A stretch of 64,000 nt of DNA from Chryseobacterium sp. 6424. GTDB taxonomy: Bacteria > Bacteroidota > Bacteroidia > Flavobacteriales > Weeksellaceae. The stretch lies in NCBI RefSeq assembly GCF_003692615.1, contig NZ_CP023540.1:2108001-2172000 (forward strand), given 5' to 3'. Position numbers and translations under genes: made by a program. Position 1 is the first letter of the stretch; each line of letters starts with the position of its first letter. Below the pieces are notes generated by a model. It ran no database searches. It saw only the letters and a program-made list of their open reading frames with translations, and was not told the DNA's origin. Shown here piece after piece: positions 16,621 to 25,090 of this stretch.

Positions 16621-17175
16621 CTACTTCAGACGGTCAGGATTCTGTTTCAGAAAACTCTCCCAACCTGTATAAGATTTCTCGGCGACGGCGTTCCCGGAAT
16701 TGAAATGATGGCAAACCGCCACCGCCAACCCATCGGAAGCATCGAGATACTTGGTCGGGAATTCCTTTAGGTTGAGCAGGCTTTGCAACATGCCGGCGAC
16801 CTGTTCCTTGCTGGCGTTCCCGTTGCCGGTGATGGCCATTTTTATCTTTTTCGGCGAATATTCGGTGATCGGGATATCACGATGCAGCGCTGCGGCCATC
16901 GCCACACCCTGTGCGCGGCCGAGTTTGAGCATACTCTGCACATTTTTTCCGAAAAACGGAGCTTCGAGCGCGACTTCATCGGGGTGAAATTCGTCGATGA
17001 GTGCTAAAGTTCTGTCGAAAATGACTTTGAGCTTGGTTTCGTGATTGTCGTATTTCTTAAGGATCAGTTCGTGGATGGAGATCATTTCCATCTTCCCTTT
17101 GAGGACGGAAATAAGGCCGAAACCCATGATGGTGGTTCCGGGATCGATGCCAAGGATGATTTTTTCGGTTTGCAC
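16621..17175 (-). CDS. ruvC: Crossover junction endodeoxyribonuclease RuvC
   Basis: Cuts Holliday junctions symmetrically after RuvAB migration. The 184-residue protein has the four acidic catalytic residues in place: Asp11 (GIDPGTT), Glu71 (LEAPFFGKN), and Asp145 and Asp148 (LDASDGLAVA). The segment VQSMLKLGRAQGVAM is also standard. It is read away from the adjacent MBL-fold gene and is unlinked to ruvB at the left end of the window. Confidence 0.96.
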   Translation of the reverse strand: MQTEKIILGIDPGTTIMGFGLISVLKGKMEMISIHELILKKYDNHETKLKVIFDRTLALIDEFHPDEVALEAPFFGKNVQSMLKLGRAQGVAMAAALHRDIPITEYSPKKIKMAITGNGNASKEQVAGMLQSLLNLKEFPTKYLDASDGLAVAVCHHFNSGNAVAEKSYTGWESFLKQNPDRLK

Positions 17176-17280
17176 AGTGCAAATTTAAAGTTTTAAATGA
17201 TGTGCATCAGGCAGATTTGGGAAGAATTCGGTTTGTGAGAAATTTTATAACTTTTCTTCATCAATTTTAAAAACATCCAC

Positions 17281-18198
17281 ATGACACGCCAGGAATTTCT
17301 CTCTACAACATTTGCCGCAGGATTAGGACTCGCGGTAGTACCCGGAATTTTAAGCTGTGCCACGCCGCGTAACACCTTCACACCGATGGTTCCGAGCGCT
17401 GGTGACCTTAAAACCGTACGCGGAAACGTTTCACGCTATACGAATAAGGGCGGAACGGTAGGAATTTTTGAGACAAAAGATGGTTTCGTGGTGGTAGATT
17501 CGCAGTTTCCGGATTCGATTCAGCCGGTTTTAGATGGGATTTCGGCTAAAGGAAAACCGGTGCTTTATCTGCTGAACACTCATCATCACGGCGATCACAC
17601 CGCCGGGAATTTTGCCTTTAAAGATCAGAAAACTAAAATTGTCGCGCACAGTCGAGTACCGGAATTTCAGCGGCTGGCAGCCGAAAAAAGTAATAAGCTG
17701 AGCGAACAGCGTTACGCAACCGAGCTTTTTGATAAGGAATTTGCCATCGAGCTGGGTCGTGAGAAGATTCGCGCCTACCACTTCGGCAACGGCCATACGT
17801 TTGGTGATGCGATGTATCATTTCGAAAACGATAACGTAGTGCACATGGGTGATCTGATGTTTATCAATATGATCCCGGTTTACCGGACTGCCGATGGTTC
17901 GGACTCGCGAAACTGGATTTCGGTTCTGGAAAAAGCGCTTTCAACCTTCGGTGATGACACGCGGTTTATTTTCGGGCATGCTGATGTTCCCGAGCGCTCG
18001 GTGGGCAGCAAAGAGAACATCCGTGAAATGATTAGTTTTCTCACGGCTTCCAATGAATTTATGCTGAAAGCCATCAAAGACGGCAAGAGCAATGACGATT
18101 TACTTAAGGAGCACACTTTTATTCCCGGTTTTGAAAACCGAACAACGCCACAGCGTTTCAAAGGCTTCCTTGACGAATTAAGAATTACACTTAGCTAA
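17281..18198 (+). CDS. MBL-fold metallo-hydrolase, exported lipoprotein
   Basis: Metallo-beta-lactamase-fold protein of 305 residues with the zinc motif THHHGDHTAGN near residue 100, a second His in FGNGHTFGDAM near 165, the Asp in HMGDLMF and a late His in IFGHADVP. The N-terminus is a signal sequence ending in the lipobox ILSC (Cys 26), so it acts outside the cytoplasm. Substrate unknown; related periplasmic MBL proteins include quinoprotein-associated hydrolases and subclass B3-like enzymes, so resistance should not be assumed. It is a single gene between ruvC and the GntA-like gene. Confidence 0.85.
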   Translation: MTRQEFLSTTFAAGLGLAVVPGILSCATPRNTFTPMVPSAGDLKTVRGNVSRYTNKGGTVGIFETKDGFVVVDSQFPDSIQPVLDGISAKGKPVLYLLNTHHHGDHTAGNFAFKDQKTKIVAHSRVPEFQRLAAEKSNKLSEQRYATELFDKEFAIELGREKIRAYHFGNGHTFGDAMYHFENDNVVHMGDLMFINMIPVYRTADGSDSRNWISVLEKALSTFGDDTRFIFGHADVPERSVGSKENIREMISFLTASNEFMLKAIKDGKSNDDLLKEHTFIPGFENRTTPQRFKGFLDELRITLS

Positions 18199-18324
18199 TT
18201 GCCAAGTATTTAGAAAAATAAAGTCGCCGCTGATTTATTATGTTAACCTTTGTGGTATCATAGTTGTATCTATTCTGATGCACATTCGAAATTCTTTTGA
18301 ATACGCGCACAACAAAGATAAACT

Positions 18325-19005
18325 ATGATGGACACAAATACTCAAACTGCGGATTTCGCAGTGATCAACCGCGACTTTAAATCATTTATTCTTGAAACCC
18401 AACATCCGTGTGTGATGGCCAAATCGGTTTTCAAGATGAATAATTATGACCTTCATGTTTATGATGATATGCATGGGCAAGCTGACATTTCCCAACTGCT
18501 CGCCGATCTTGGGACCTATCTTGAAGGTGCTTCAAAAATTGATTCGATGGACTTCCGTTCATTTGTGGCGGTTTTCCCAAATAATAAATTTGAGGATGAA
18601 CTTTCTTTTGAAAATGCCCTTTGGGAAACGCTTCAGAAACTTCATAACGCTGATGATGCGCCGTGGGACGAGAACGTAAGCAAAGATCCAAATGATGCGG
18701 AATTCAGTTTTAGCCTGATGGGCAAAGCTTTTTATGTCATCGGAATGCACCCGAAAAGTTCACGGATGGCCCGACAGGCGCCTTATACCGCTTTAGTTTT
18801 CAATCTGCATTTTCAGTTCGAGAAACTGCGCGAGATGGGAACCTACCAAAACGTCCGCGATATGATTCGCAAAAACGATGAAAAGCTACAAGGCAGCATC
18901 AATCCCGTGCTTAAAGATTTCGGTGATGATTCTGAGAGCAAGCAGTACAGCGGCCGAAATGTTGAAAGTTCCTGGAAATGTCCGTTCCATCATAAACACA
19001 GCTAA
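18325..19005 (+). CDS. GntA/YqcI-YcgG-family heme-dependent N-hydroxylase
   Basis: A 226-residue member of the YqcI/YcgG family. Landmarks are the N-terminal FILETQHPCVMAKSVF, the central SFVAVFPNN and FYVIGMHPKSSRMAR segments, and the C-terminal NPVLKDFGDDSESKQYSG followed by CPFHHK. Characterised relatives are heme proteins that hydroxylate guanidino nitrogens: GntA in guanitoxin synthesis and DcsA in D-cycloserine synthesis (arginine to N-hydroxyarginine). The substrate here is unknown. The stop overlaps the start of a DUF1989 gene (TAATG), so the two are probably translationally coupled. Confidence 0.82.
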   Translation: MMDTNTQTADFAVINRDFKSFILETQHPCVMAKSVFKMNNYDLHVYDDMHGQADISQLLADLGTYLEGASKIDSMDFRSFVAVFPNNKFEDELSFENALWETLQKLHNADDAPWDENVSKDPNDAEFSFSLMGKAFYVIGMHPKSSRMARQAPYTALVFNLHFQFEKLREMGTYQNVRDMIRKNDEKLQGSINPVLKDFGDDSESKQYSGRNVESSWKCPFHHKHS

Positions 19006-19604
19006 TGCAAGACGTAACACATACCATCCCACCACAAACGGGTAAAGCATTTTTACTGAACAAAGGCCAGATCTTAACCGTGATCGATCCCCAAGGCTGC
19101 CAGGTCAGTGACATGGTGATGCTCAAACGGAACGATCATGGCGAGAAGATTTCATCCGGAAAGACGCTGGACTTCGAAGAATCAATCCTGTTAACAGCTG
19201 GAAATTATCTTTGGAGCAACCGTTCTCAAAAAATGGCCAAAATCATCGCCGACACCAATGGCCGCAATGATTTCCTTTTGGCGCCCTGCAGTAAGGAAAC
19301 TTTTGAAATCATGTACGATTACAAGGGTTATCACCCAAGTTGCCTGGAAAATCTTACGAAGAATTTGGAGCCATTCGGCGTTACGCAGGACGAAATTCCG
19401 ACTGCTTTCAATATCTTCATGAATGTACAGTTCGATGCAAAGGGAAAAATTTCCGTTTTGCCGCCCACTTCAAAAGCTGGAGATTACGTACAGTTCGAAG
19501 CCATGATGGATTTGCTGGTCTGCCTCACGGCGTGCTCTGCGGAGGACAGCAATGGTGGAAGTTTCAAGCCGATACAATACAGAATAGAGAATAATCCGAA
19601 ATAA
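19005..19604 (+). CDS. DUF1989 (urea carboxylase-associated) protein
   Basis: A 199-residue DUF1989 protein. The motif Cys95-Ser (LLAPCSKETFE) and His110-x2-Cys113 (GYHPSCLENL) match the metal site seen in the urea-carboxylase-associated proteins. Members of this family include the two subunits of carboxyguanidine deiminase in bacterial guanidine degradation. It overlaps the GntA-like gene by one base and is followed by a strong terminator, so the two genes form a closed unit. No guanidine/urea carboxylase, allophanate hydrolase or transporter is adjacent. The reaction here is unknown. Confidence 0.82.
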   Translation: MQDVTHTIPPQTGKAFLLNKGQILTVIDPQGCQVSDMVMLKRNDHGEKISSGKTLDFEESILLTAGNYLWSNRSQKMAKIIADTNGRNDFLLAPCSKETFEIMYDYKGYHPSCLENLTKNLEPFGVTQDEIPTAFNIFMNVQFDAKGKISVLPPTSKAGDYVQFEAMMDLLVCLTACSAEDSNGGSFKPIQYRIENNPK

Positions 19605-19623
19605 AAAGATTACACTTTAAAAC

Positions 19624-19661
19624 AAAAAACCGTGTCGCTAAAAAAGTGACACGGTTTTTTT
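19624..19661. terminator. Terminator between the DUF1989 gene and icmF
   Basis: Stem AAACCGTGTC/GACACGGTTT (with one mismatch further in) and T-runs on both sides, serving the two convergent transcripts. Confidence 0.85.
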
Positions 19662-19695
19662 GAGTTTGTTAAATTAAGTAATCGTACCAAATATC

Positions 19696-22600
19696 TTACA
19701 TATTCCTCCTGTACTTCCCGCCTACTTCGAACAGCGCGTTAGTGATCTGGCCTAATGAACAGTATTTCACCGCTTCCATCATGATCGCGAAGAGATTCTG
19801 CTGGTTGATCGCGGCACTTTGCAGGTCCTTCAGTGCCTGTTCAGTTTTCGCGGCGTTAGCCTGCTGATAATTCTCGAGATTTCGGATTTGCTGTTGCTTT
19901 TCCTCTTCCGTAGAACGGATCACTTCGCCGGGCAATACTGTGGGCGAACCATCTTTGCCAAGGAAAGTGTTGACACCGATGATCGGATATTCGCCAGTGT
20001 GTTTCAGCCATTCATAATGCATCGATTCCTCCTGGATCTTCGAGCGTTGATACATGGTTTCCATTGCGCCTAAAACACCTCCACGCTCTGTGATACGGTC
20101 AAATTCTGCATAAACAGCTTCCTCCACAAGGTCTGTAAGTTCTTCGATGATGAATGATCCCTGCAAAGGATTCTCGTTTTTGGCCAGACCAAGTTCTTTA
20201 TTAATAATCAATTGGATTGCCATTGCTCGACGAACCGAATCTTCCGTAGGTGTGGTGATCGCTTCATCGTATGCATTGGTATGCAGTGAGTTACAGTTAT
20301 CATAGATCGCGTAAAGCGCCTGCAAAGTCGTTCGGATATCATTAAAATCGATTTCCTGCGCGTGCAGCGAACGTCCGGAAGTCTGGATGTGGTACTTCAG
20401 CATCTGGCTACGTTCGTTGGCGTTGTATTTTTCGCGCATCGCTTTAGCCCAGATTCTGCGTGCCACACGACCGATCACCGCATATTCCGGGTCGATACCG
20501 TTCGAGAAGAAAAAGGAAAGGTTTGGCGCAAAATCATTGATGTCCATACCGCGGCTCAGATAATATTCCACATAGGTGAAACCGTTAGCAAGCGTGAATG
20601 CGAGCTGCGAAATCGGGTTCGCGCCGGCTTCGGCAATGTGGTAACCCGAAATAGATACGGAGTAGAAATTCCTTACTTTTTCTTCAATGAAATACTGCTG
20701 CACATCGCCCATCAGTCTTAAGGCAAATTCGGTGGAGAAAATGCAGGTGTTCTGTGCCTGGTCTTCTTTCAAAATATCCGCCTGAACGGTTCCACGCACG
20801 GTGGCGATGGTTTCGCCTTTAATTTTTGAATAAACATCAGCATTTAAGACTTCGTCCCCCGTCAAACCGAGCAGTTTAAGTCCCAAACCGTTGTTTGAAG
20901 GCGGCAATTCACCATGATAAACCGGTCTCTTCAACCCTTTATCATCGAATTTGGCTTTTAATTTATCTTCTACAACATGCCAAAGATTGTTTTCCTCGAT
21001 ATATTTTTCGCAGTTCTGATCGATGGCCGCGTTCATGAAAAACGCGAGCAACATAGGCGCCGGCCCGTTGATCGTCATCGAAACGGAAGTCATCGCATTT
21101 ACCAAATCAAAACCTGAATAAAGCTTTTTGGCATCATCCAAAGTGGCGATCGACACGCCCGCATTACCGATTTTCCCGAAAATATCGGGTGGAAGCGCCG
21201 GATCCTGACCGTAAAGCGTCACAGAATCGAAAGCTGTGGAAAGCCTTTTGGCATCCATATCCGCCGAAACGTAATGAAAACGTCGGTTGGTTCTTTCAGG
21301 CCCGCCTTCGCCGGCAAACATTCTTGTCGGGTCCTCGCCTGTTCTTTTAAAAGGATAAATACCGGCCGTGAACGGGAAAGCTCCCGGTACGTTTTCCTGA
21401 CCTTTCCAGCGGATGAGATCACCCCAATCCTGGAATTTCGGCAACGCGATTTTCGGAATTTTAAGATGTGAAAGCGTTTCAGACTTTGTTTGAACCTTGA
21501 TTTCCTTGCCACGCACAAAATACGAATAAGAGTCAGCGTTGAGTTCTTCCTTAAACTGGTGCCAGCCGTGCAGGAAGTAGGCGTTCTCTTCAGAAAGCTG
21601 CTTTTTGGTTTTCTGGAAGACTTTCTCGATCTTTTCCTGGCAATGCTCGTCGCCTTCCAGCGCGTGTTTGGCACCTTCCAACTGATAAAGTTTTTGTGCA
21701 ATCAAAGCCTGTTCAACAACATTTTTATCGTAAGCACGGTTGATATCGACGATTTCGGACAGGTAACGCACCCGTTTTGGCGGTATGATCGTGGTTTCCT
21801 CCGACACGTTTTGTTCTTCGTATTCACTTAAGTTTAAAGCTGTAAACTTTGAATTTAATTTTTGGATGAGCGAATTGTAAAGCTCTGTGGTTCCCCAATC
21901 GTTGAACTGGCTGGCTTTGGTAGAGAATACCGGCATTTCATCCAAAGGCTGATCGAACAGCACGTGGTTTCGCTGGAACTGCTTTTTCACGGCCTGAAGC
22001 GCATCGAGGGCGCCACGTTTATCGGATTTATTCAAAGCGATCAGGTCTGCATAATCGAGCATGTCGATCTTTTCGAGTTGGGTGGAAGCACCATATTCAG
22101 GCGTCATCACGTACATCGAAACATCGGCAATGTCGGCGATTTCGGAACCCGACTGGCCGATTCCGGAGGTTTCAAGGATGATGACATCCGGCCCAGCAAT
22201 CTTTAAAATATTCAAAGCTGAATGAATGTGCGGCGACACCGAAACATTGTTCTCGCGCGTAGCCATCGAACGCATATACACGCGCGAATCGTTAATGGAA
22301 TTCATCCGGATACGGTCGCCGAGCAGCGCGCCGCCGGTTTTTTTCTTTGATGGATCGATCGAAATGATCGCAATTTTCTTTTCAGGATTCGAACGGATGA
22401 ACCTTCGCACCAATTCGTCGGTTAAAGAAGATTTTCCTGCGCCGCCCGTTCCGGTGATGCCGATGATCGGGATGATGGAATCCTTGGCTCTACGGTCGAT
22501 TTCATTAACCAGATCAGTCTTAGTTTCCGAGAAGTTTTCAACCGCGGAAATCACTTCAGCAATGGACTTTGAATCTTCAAAACGAATCTGGTCCAGCTTT

Positions 22601-23058
22601 TCGACACCGACATTTTCACCGGTCGCGTAATCGGATTTCTGTACCAAATCATCGATCATTCCCTGAAGACCGAGCTCGCGGCCATCATCAGGTGAATAGA
22701 TTCGGGTGATGCCGTAATCCATCAAATCTTTAATTTCTTCAGGCAAAATAACACCGCCACCGCCACCAAAAATACGGATGTGCGAAGCGTTCCTTTGCCT
22801 CAGCAGGTCGTAGATGTATTTAAAATATTCATTATGACCGCCCTGATAGGATGTGATGGCGATCGCATTGGCATCTTCCTGAATCGCGGTGTTCACCACT
22901 TCTTCAGCGGACTTGTCGTGCCCGAGGTGAATCACCTCCACGCCGGTGGCCTGAATGACGCGGCGCATGATATTGATAGCGGCATCGTGCCCATCGAACA
23001 GGGCTGCGGCGGTGACAATTCTGATTTTGTTTTTGGGAGTATATTTTTGGCTTTCCAT
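19696..23058 (-). CDS. icmF: Fused isobutyryl-CoA mutase (methylmalonyl-CoA mutase family with its G-protein chaperone)
   Basis: Adenosylcobalamin-dependent acyl-CoA mutase of 1120 residues that interconverts isobutyryl-CoA and n-butyryl-CoA; some members prefer other branched acyl-CoAs. The domain order is that of IcmF: a B12-binding domain (about 1-145, [20 protein letters not shown]), a MeaI-type GTPase (about 190-420, P-loop GTGGAGKSS at 203-211, NKSDKRG base motif), a linker, and the catalytic mutase barrel (about 550-1120, [33 protein letters not shown]). The fusion puts catalysis and cofactor quality control on one chain. No B12 riboswitch was seen upstream. Confidence 0.93.
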   Translation of the reverse strand: MESQKYTPKNKIRIVTAAALFDGHDAAINIMRRVIQATGVEVIHLGHDKSAEEVVNTAIQEDANAIAITSYQGGHNEYFKYIYDLLRQRNASHIRIFGGGGGVILPEEIKDLMDYGITRIYSPDDGRELGLQGMIDDLVQKSDYATGENVGVEKLDQIRFEDSKSIAEVISAVENFSETKTDLVNEIDRRAKDSIIPIIGITGTGGAGKSSLTDELVRRFIRSNPEKKIAIISIDPSKKKTGGALLGDRIRMNSINDSRVYMRSMATRENNVSVSPHIHSALNILKIAGPDVIILETSGIGQSGSEIADIADVSMYVMTPEYGASTQLEKIDMLDYADLIALNKSDKRGALDALQAVKKQFQRNHVLFDQPLDEMPVFSTKASQFNDWGTTELYNSLIQKLNSKFTALNLSEYEEQNVSEETTIIPPKRVRYLSEIVDINRAYDKNVVEQALIAQKLYQLEGAKHALEGDEHCQEKIEKVFQKTKKQLSEENAYFLHGWHQFKEELNADSYSYFVRGKEIKVQTKSETLSHLKIPKIALPKFQDWGDLIRWKGQENVPGAFPFTAGIYPFKRTGEDPTRMFAGEGGPERTNRRFHYVSADMDAKRLSTAFDSVTLYGQDPALPPDIFGKIGNAGVSIATLDDAKKLYSGFDLVNAMTSVSMTINGPAPMLLAFFMNAAIDQNCEKYIEENNLWHVVEDKLKAKFDDKGLKRPVYHGELPPSNNGLGLKLLGLTGDEVLNADVYSKIKGETIATVRGTVQADILKEDQAQNTCIFSTEFALRLMGDVQQYFIEEKVRNFYSVSISGYHIAEAGANPISQLAFTLANGFTYVEYYLSRGMDINDFAPNLSFFFSNGIDPEYAVIGRVARRIWAKAMREKYNANERSQMLKYHIQTSGRSLHAQEIDFNDIRTTLQALYAIYDNCNSLHTNAYDEAITTPTEDSVRRAMAIQLIINKELGLAKNENPLQGSFIIEELTDLVEEAVYAEFDRITERGGVLGAMETMYQRSKIQEESMHYEWLKHTGEYPIIGVNTFLGKDGSPTVLPGEVIRSTEEEKQQQIRNLENYQQANAAKTEQALKDLQSAAINQQNLFAIMMEAVKYCSLGQITNALFEVGGKYRRNM

Positions 23059-23078
23059 TATTTAATTTTGGGTGAAGC

Positions 23079-23086
23079 CAAAGATA
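23079..23086 (-). promoter_or_regulatory. icmF -7 box
   Basis: Minus-strand TATCTTTG, an exact TAnnTTTG match 20 bases before the icmF ATG. No TTG at the standard spacing. Confidence 0.5.
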
Positions 23087-23157
23087 AGGATTTTTGGAAA
23101 TTATGAAAATGGGGAGCAAAGAATACCCATAATACAGCGGGGATGACGGAAAAAGGC

Positions 23158-23190
23158 ATAAAAAAAGCTTCCGAAATAATTCGGAAGCTT
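23158..23190 (-). terminator. Terminator of the tRNA-Glu/rpsT region
   Basis: An 11-bp perfect stem (AAGCTTCCGAA/TTCGGAAGCTT) with a 4-base loop, followed on the minus strand by a run of seven T, two bases after the tRNA. Confidence 0.9.
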
Positions 23191-23192
23191 CG

Positions 23193-23264
23193 TAGCCCGT
23201 AGGGGAATCGAACCCCTCTTACCAGAATGAAAATCTGAGGTCCTAACCGATAGACGAACGGGCC
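23193..23264 (-). tRNA. tRNA-Glu (TTC), copy 1
   Basis: A 72-base cloverleaf. The acceptor stem pairs GGCCCGT with ACGGGCT, the anticodon loop is TTTTCAT between TCAGA and TCTGG, giving anticodon TTC, and the T-arm carries GGTTCGATTCC. CCA is not encoded. It lies 12 bases downstream of rpsT and ends in a strong terminator. Confidence 0.95.
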
Positions 23265-23276
23265 GTTTATCTTAAC

Positions 23277-23531
23277 TTACGCAAGTTTGTTAACGTGCTT
23301 TGTAAGTTTGCTTTTCAGGTTAGCTGCTTTGTTTTTGTGGATGATGTTTTTCTTCACCAATTTATCCAACAAAGAGATTACTTTTGGCAATTGTTCAGCC
23401 GCAACAGTTTTATCTTCTTCATTACGCAGTACTTTCAAAGCTGTTCTAGCAGTCTTATGATAGTATCTGTTTCTTAATCTTTTCTTTTCGTTCTGTCTGA
23501 TTCTTTTCAGCGCTGATTTATGATTTGCCAT
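23277..23531 (-). CDS. rpsT: 30S ribosomal protein S20
   Basis: S20 binds 16S rRNA early in small-subunit assembly. The 84-residue, Lys/Arg-rich protein starts MANHKSALKRIRQNEKKRLR, the family signature, and has the C-terminal KNIIHKNKAANLKSKL helix. It has its own promoter (23551-23579) and is flanked by two tRNA-Glu genes on the same strand. Confidence 0.97.
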   Translation of the reverse strand: MANHKSALKRIRQNEKKRLRNRYYHKTARTALKVLRNEEDKTVAAEQLPKVISLLDKLVKKNIIHKNKAANLKSKLTKHVNKLA

Positions 23532-23550
23532 ATCTCTTATAACTTGGGTG

Positions 23551-23579
23551 CAAAGATATAAAATCTTTTTTAATTACAA
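23551..23579 (-). promoter_or_regulatory. rpsT promoter
   Basis: On the minus strand, TTG, 18 bases, then TATCTTTG, close to the Bacteroidota housekeeping consensus, 20 bases before the rpsT start. Confidence 0.65.
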
Positions 23580-23616
23580 AATGTTTTTTTTATTTTTTTT
23601 CAATCATCATTCTTTG

Positions 23617-23688
23617 TAGCCTATAGGGGAATCGAACCCCTGTTGCAAGAATGAAAATCTTGAGTCCTTACCACTAGACGAATAGGCC
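23617..23688 (-). tRNA. tRNA-Glu (TTC), copy 2
   Basis: A 72-base cloverleaf with acceptor stem GGCCTAT/ATAGGCT, anticodon stem CAAGA/TCTTG around the loop TTTTCAT (anticodon TTC) and T-arm GGTTCGATTCC. It differs from copy 1 in the acceptor, D and anticodon stems, so it is not a recent exact duplicate. It lies upstream of rpsT with its own promoter. Confidence 0.95.
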
Positions 23689-23704
23689 TTTGTTTTAGGG
23701 ACTG

Positions 23705-23735
23705 CAAAAATAGAACTAAAGTTTTAAACTTGCAA
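23705..23735 (-). promoter_or_regulatory. Promoter of tRNA-Glu copy 2
   Basis: Minus-strand TTG, 20 bases, then TATTTTTG, ending 16 bases before the tRNA 5' end. It fits the TTG-N19-21-TAnnTTTG pattern. Confidence 0.65.
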
Positions 23736-23748
23736 CACCTTTTTGAAA

Positions 23749-25035
23749 TTATTTTAAAACTTTTTCAATCACCGAATTTTTAATGCCTTTTTCTTCGATG
23801 GTTTTTTGGGCTTGCACCGCTTCTTCCAAAGTAGCGAATTTGCCATAGGTATAGTAGAATTTTCCGTCTTGTTTTACCCTGTTTACATCTTTCAGCGCAT
23901 TAAGCATTGGTGAGTTGCTGCTTAGGCGCTGTTGTGTAACAGCAAGTTCGAGCGTGTAATAACCGATCCCTAACTTCTGGTTAGGCACAAATGAAACCGG
24001 CGCGGCATTTTTGAAACCGGCGTCTTTGGCTGTTTTTAGGTTGTTATCCCTTACCGAAGCCAAATTAGTAGTACTGTAATAATACTTATACAGCCTGTTT
24101 TCTTTAATCGTTAATATGTAATTAAGGCCTTTCAGTGCCGGGTCGCCACTGTTGTATTTCACTGGGGCAGACATCAGCAGGATTCTGAAATCATTTTTAA
24201 GCGGTTTCTCCTCTGGTTTTTCCGGTTCGCGTGCGGCGGATACAGATGCATTGCGGTCAAACGCTTTCTTATAACTGAGGACTGCTTCATAAATACTTCC
24301 GGCGATCTCATCCTGTCCTTTATCTGATGCCAGATACACTGCCTCATCATAATTACTGATGAAACCTGTTTCTATAAGTACAGAAGGCATGGCATTAAGA
24401 CGAAGTACGTGGAGGTTCTGCTGTTTTACGCCCCGGGAAAGACGTTTGTCTTTTTTCACAAAATTTTCCTCTACGAAACTGCCAAAAAGCAAACTGCTTT
24501 CAAGATACTTGCTTTGCTGGATCTTAAGCGCGATGAGTGATTCGGGAGATTTCGGGTCGTATGAGGCAAACATCTGGCGGTCTTTTTCATCAAGAAAAAT
24601 CACATCATTCTCCGCTTTGGCGACTTCAAGATTGGTTTTGTTCTGATCGGGGCCCTGTACGAATGTTTCCGTTCCGTAAGGGGAAGTTTTCGTACTTGCG
24701 TTACAGTGCACGGAGATAAATAAATCTGCCTTACTGCGGTTCGCCAGTGTCGTACGGTCTATCAGGGAAGGAAATTCATCTACCTTGCGTGTATAAATGA
24801 TTTTGTAATCTTTATTCTTCTCCAGCATACGCCCAATTTTCAATACGATTGAAAGGGCAATATCCTTTTCGCGAACCGTACCCAAATCGCTGTAATACCG
24901 GTTAGCACCATGATCCGAACCGCCATGTCCGGCATCGAGAACGATGGTAAATTTTTTCTGCGCTGGGCTGAGACTGAAGATTACGATAAAAAGAAAGAGA
25001 AAATATTTTTTGAGAGAAAAACTAAACCTAATCAT
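23749..25035 (-). CDS. N-acetylmuramoyl-L-alanine amidase (Amidase_3), exported
   Basis: Zinc-dependent amidase of 428 residues that removes the stem peptide from peptidoglycan, for cell separation or remodelling. After a signal peptide (about 1-26), the amidase domain starts at LDAGHGGSDHGA (zinc His37), continues with the second zinc His in ISVHCNAS, and has the catalytic Glu in VLIETGFISN. The C-terminal region (about 330-428) ends with repeats typical of a SPOR-like domain (YTYGKFATLEEAVQAQKTI). The gene is divergent from the LptD-like gene with 55 bases between. Confidence 0.92.
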   Translation of the reverse strand: MIRFSFSLKKYFLFLFIVIFSLSPAQKKFTIVLDAGHGGSDHGANRYYSDLGTVREKDIALSIVLKIGRMLEKNKDYKIIYTRKVDEFPSLIDRTTLANRSKADLFISVHCNASTKTSPYGTETFVQGPDQNKTNLEVAKAENDVIFLDEKDRQMFASYDPKSPESLIALKIQQSKYLESSLLFGSFVEENFVKKDKRLSRGVKQQNLHVLRLNAMPSVLIETGFISNYDEAVYLASDKGQDEIAGSIYEAVLSYKKAFDRNASVSAAREPEKPEEKPLKNDFRILLMSAPVKYNSGDPALKGLNYILTIKENRLYKYYYSTTNLASVRDNNLKTAKDAGFKNAAPVSFVPNQKLGIGYYTLELAVTQQRLSSNSPMLNALKDVNRVKQDGKFYYTYGKFATLEEAVQAQKTIEEKGIKNSVIEKVLK

Positions 25036-25090
25036 CTGCTGATTTTAAAATTTATGCTAATTTTGACCCCAAATTACAGAAAACCCCGCT

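Noticed and set aside
17281..18198. MBL-fold lipoprotein as a carbapenemase
   Set aside because: The zinc motif is shared by many hydrolases and the rest gives no specific support for a resistance enzyme.
21219..21701. A 160-codon minus-strand ORF inside icmF
   Set aside because: It lies in another frame of a strongly conserved mutase gene, is Arg/Ser-rich and shows no family pattern.
19696..23100. Cobalamin riboswitch upstream of icmF
   Set aside because: Only about 100 bases separate icmF from the next terminator and no B12-box-like conserved sequence was found there.
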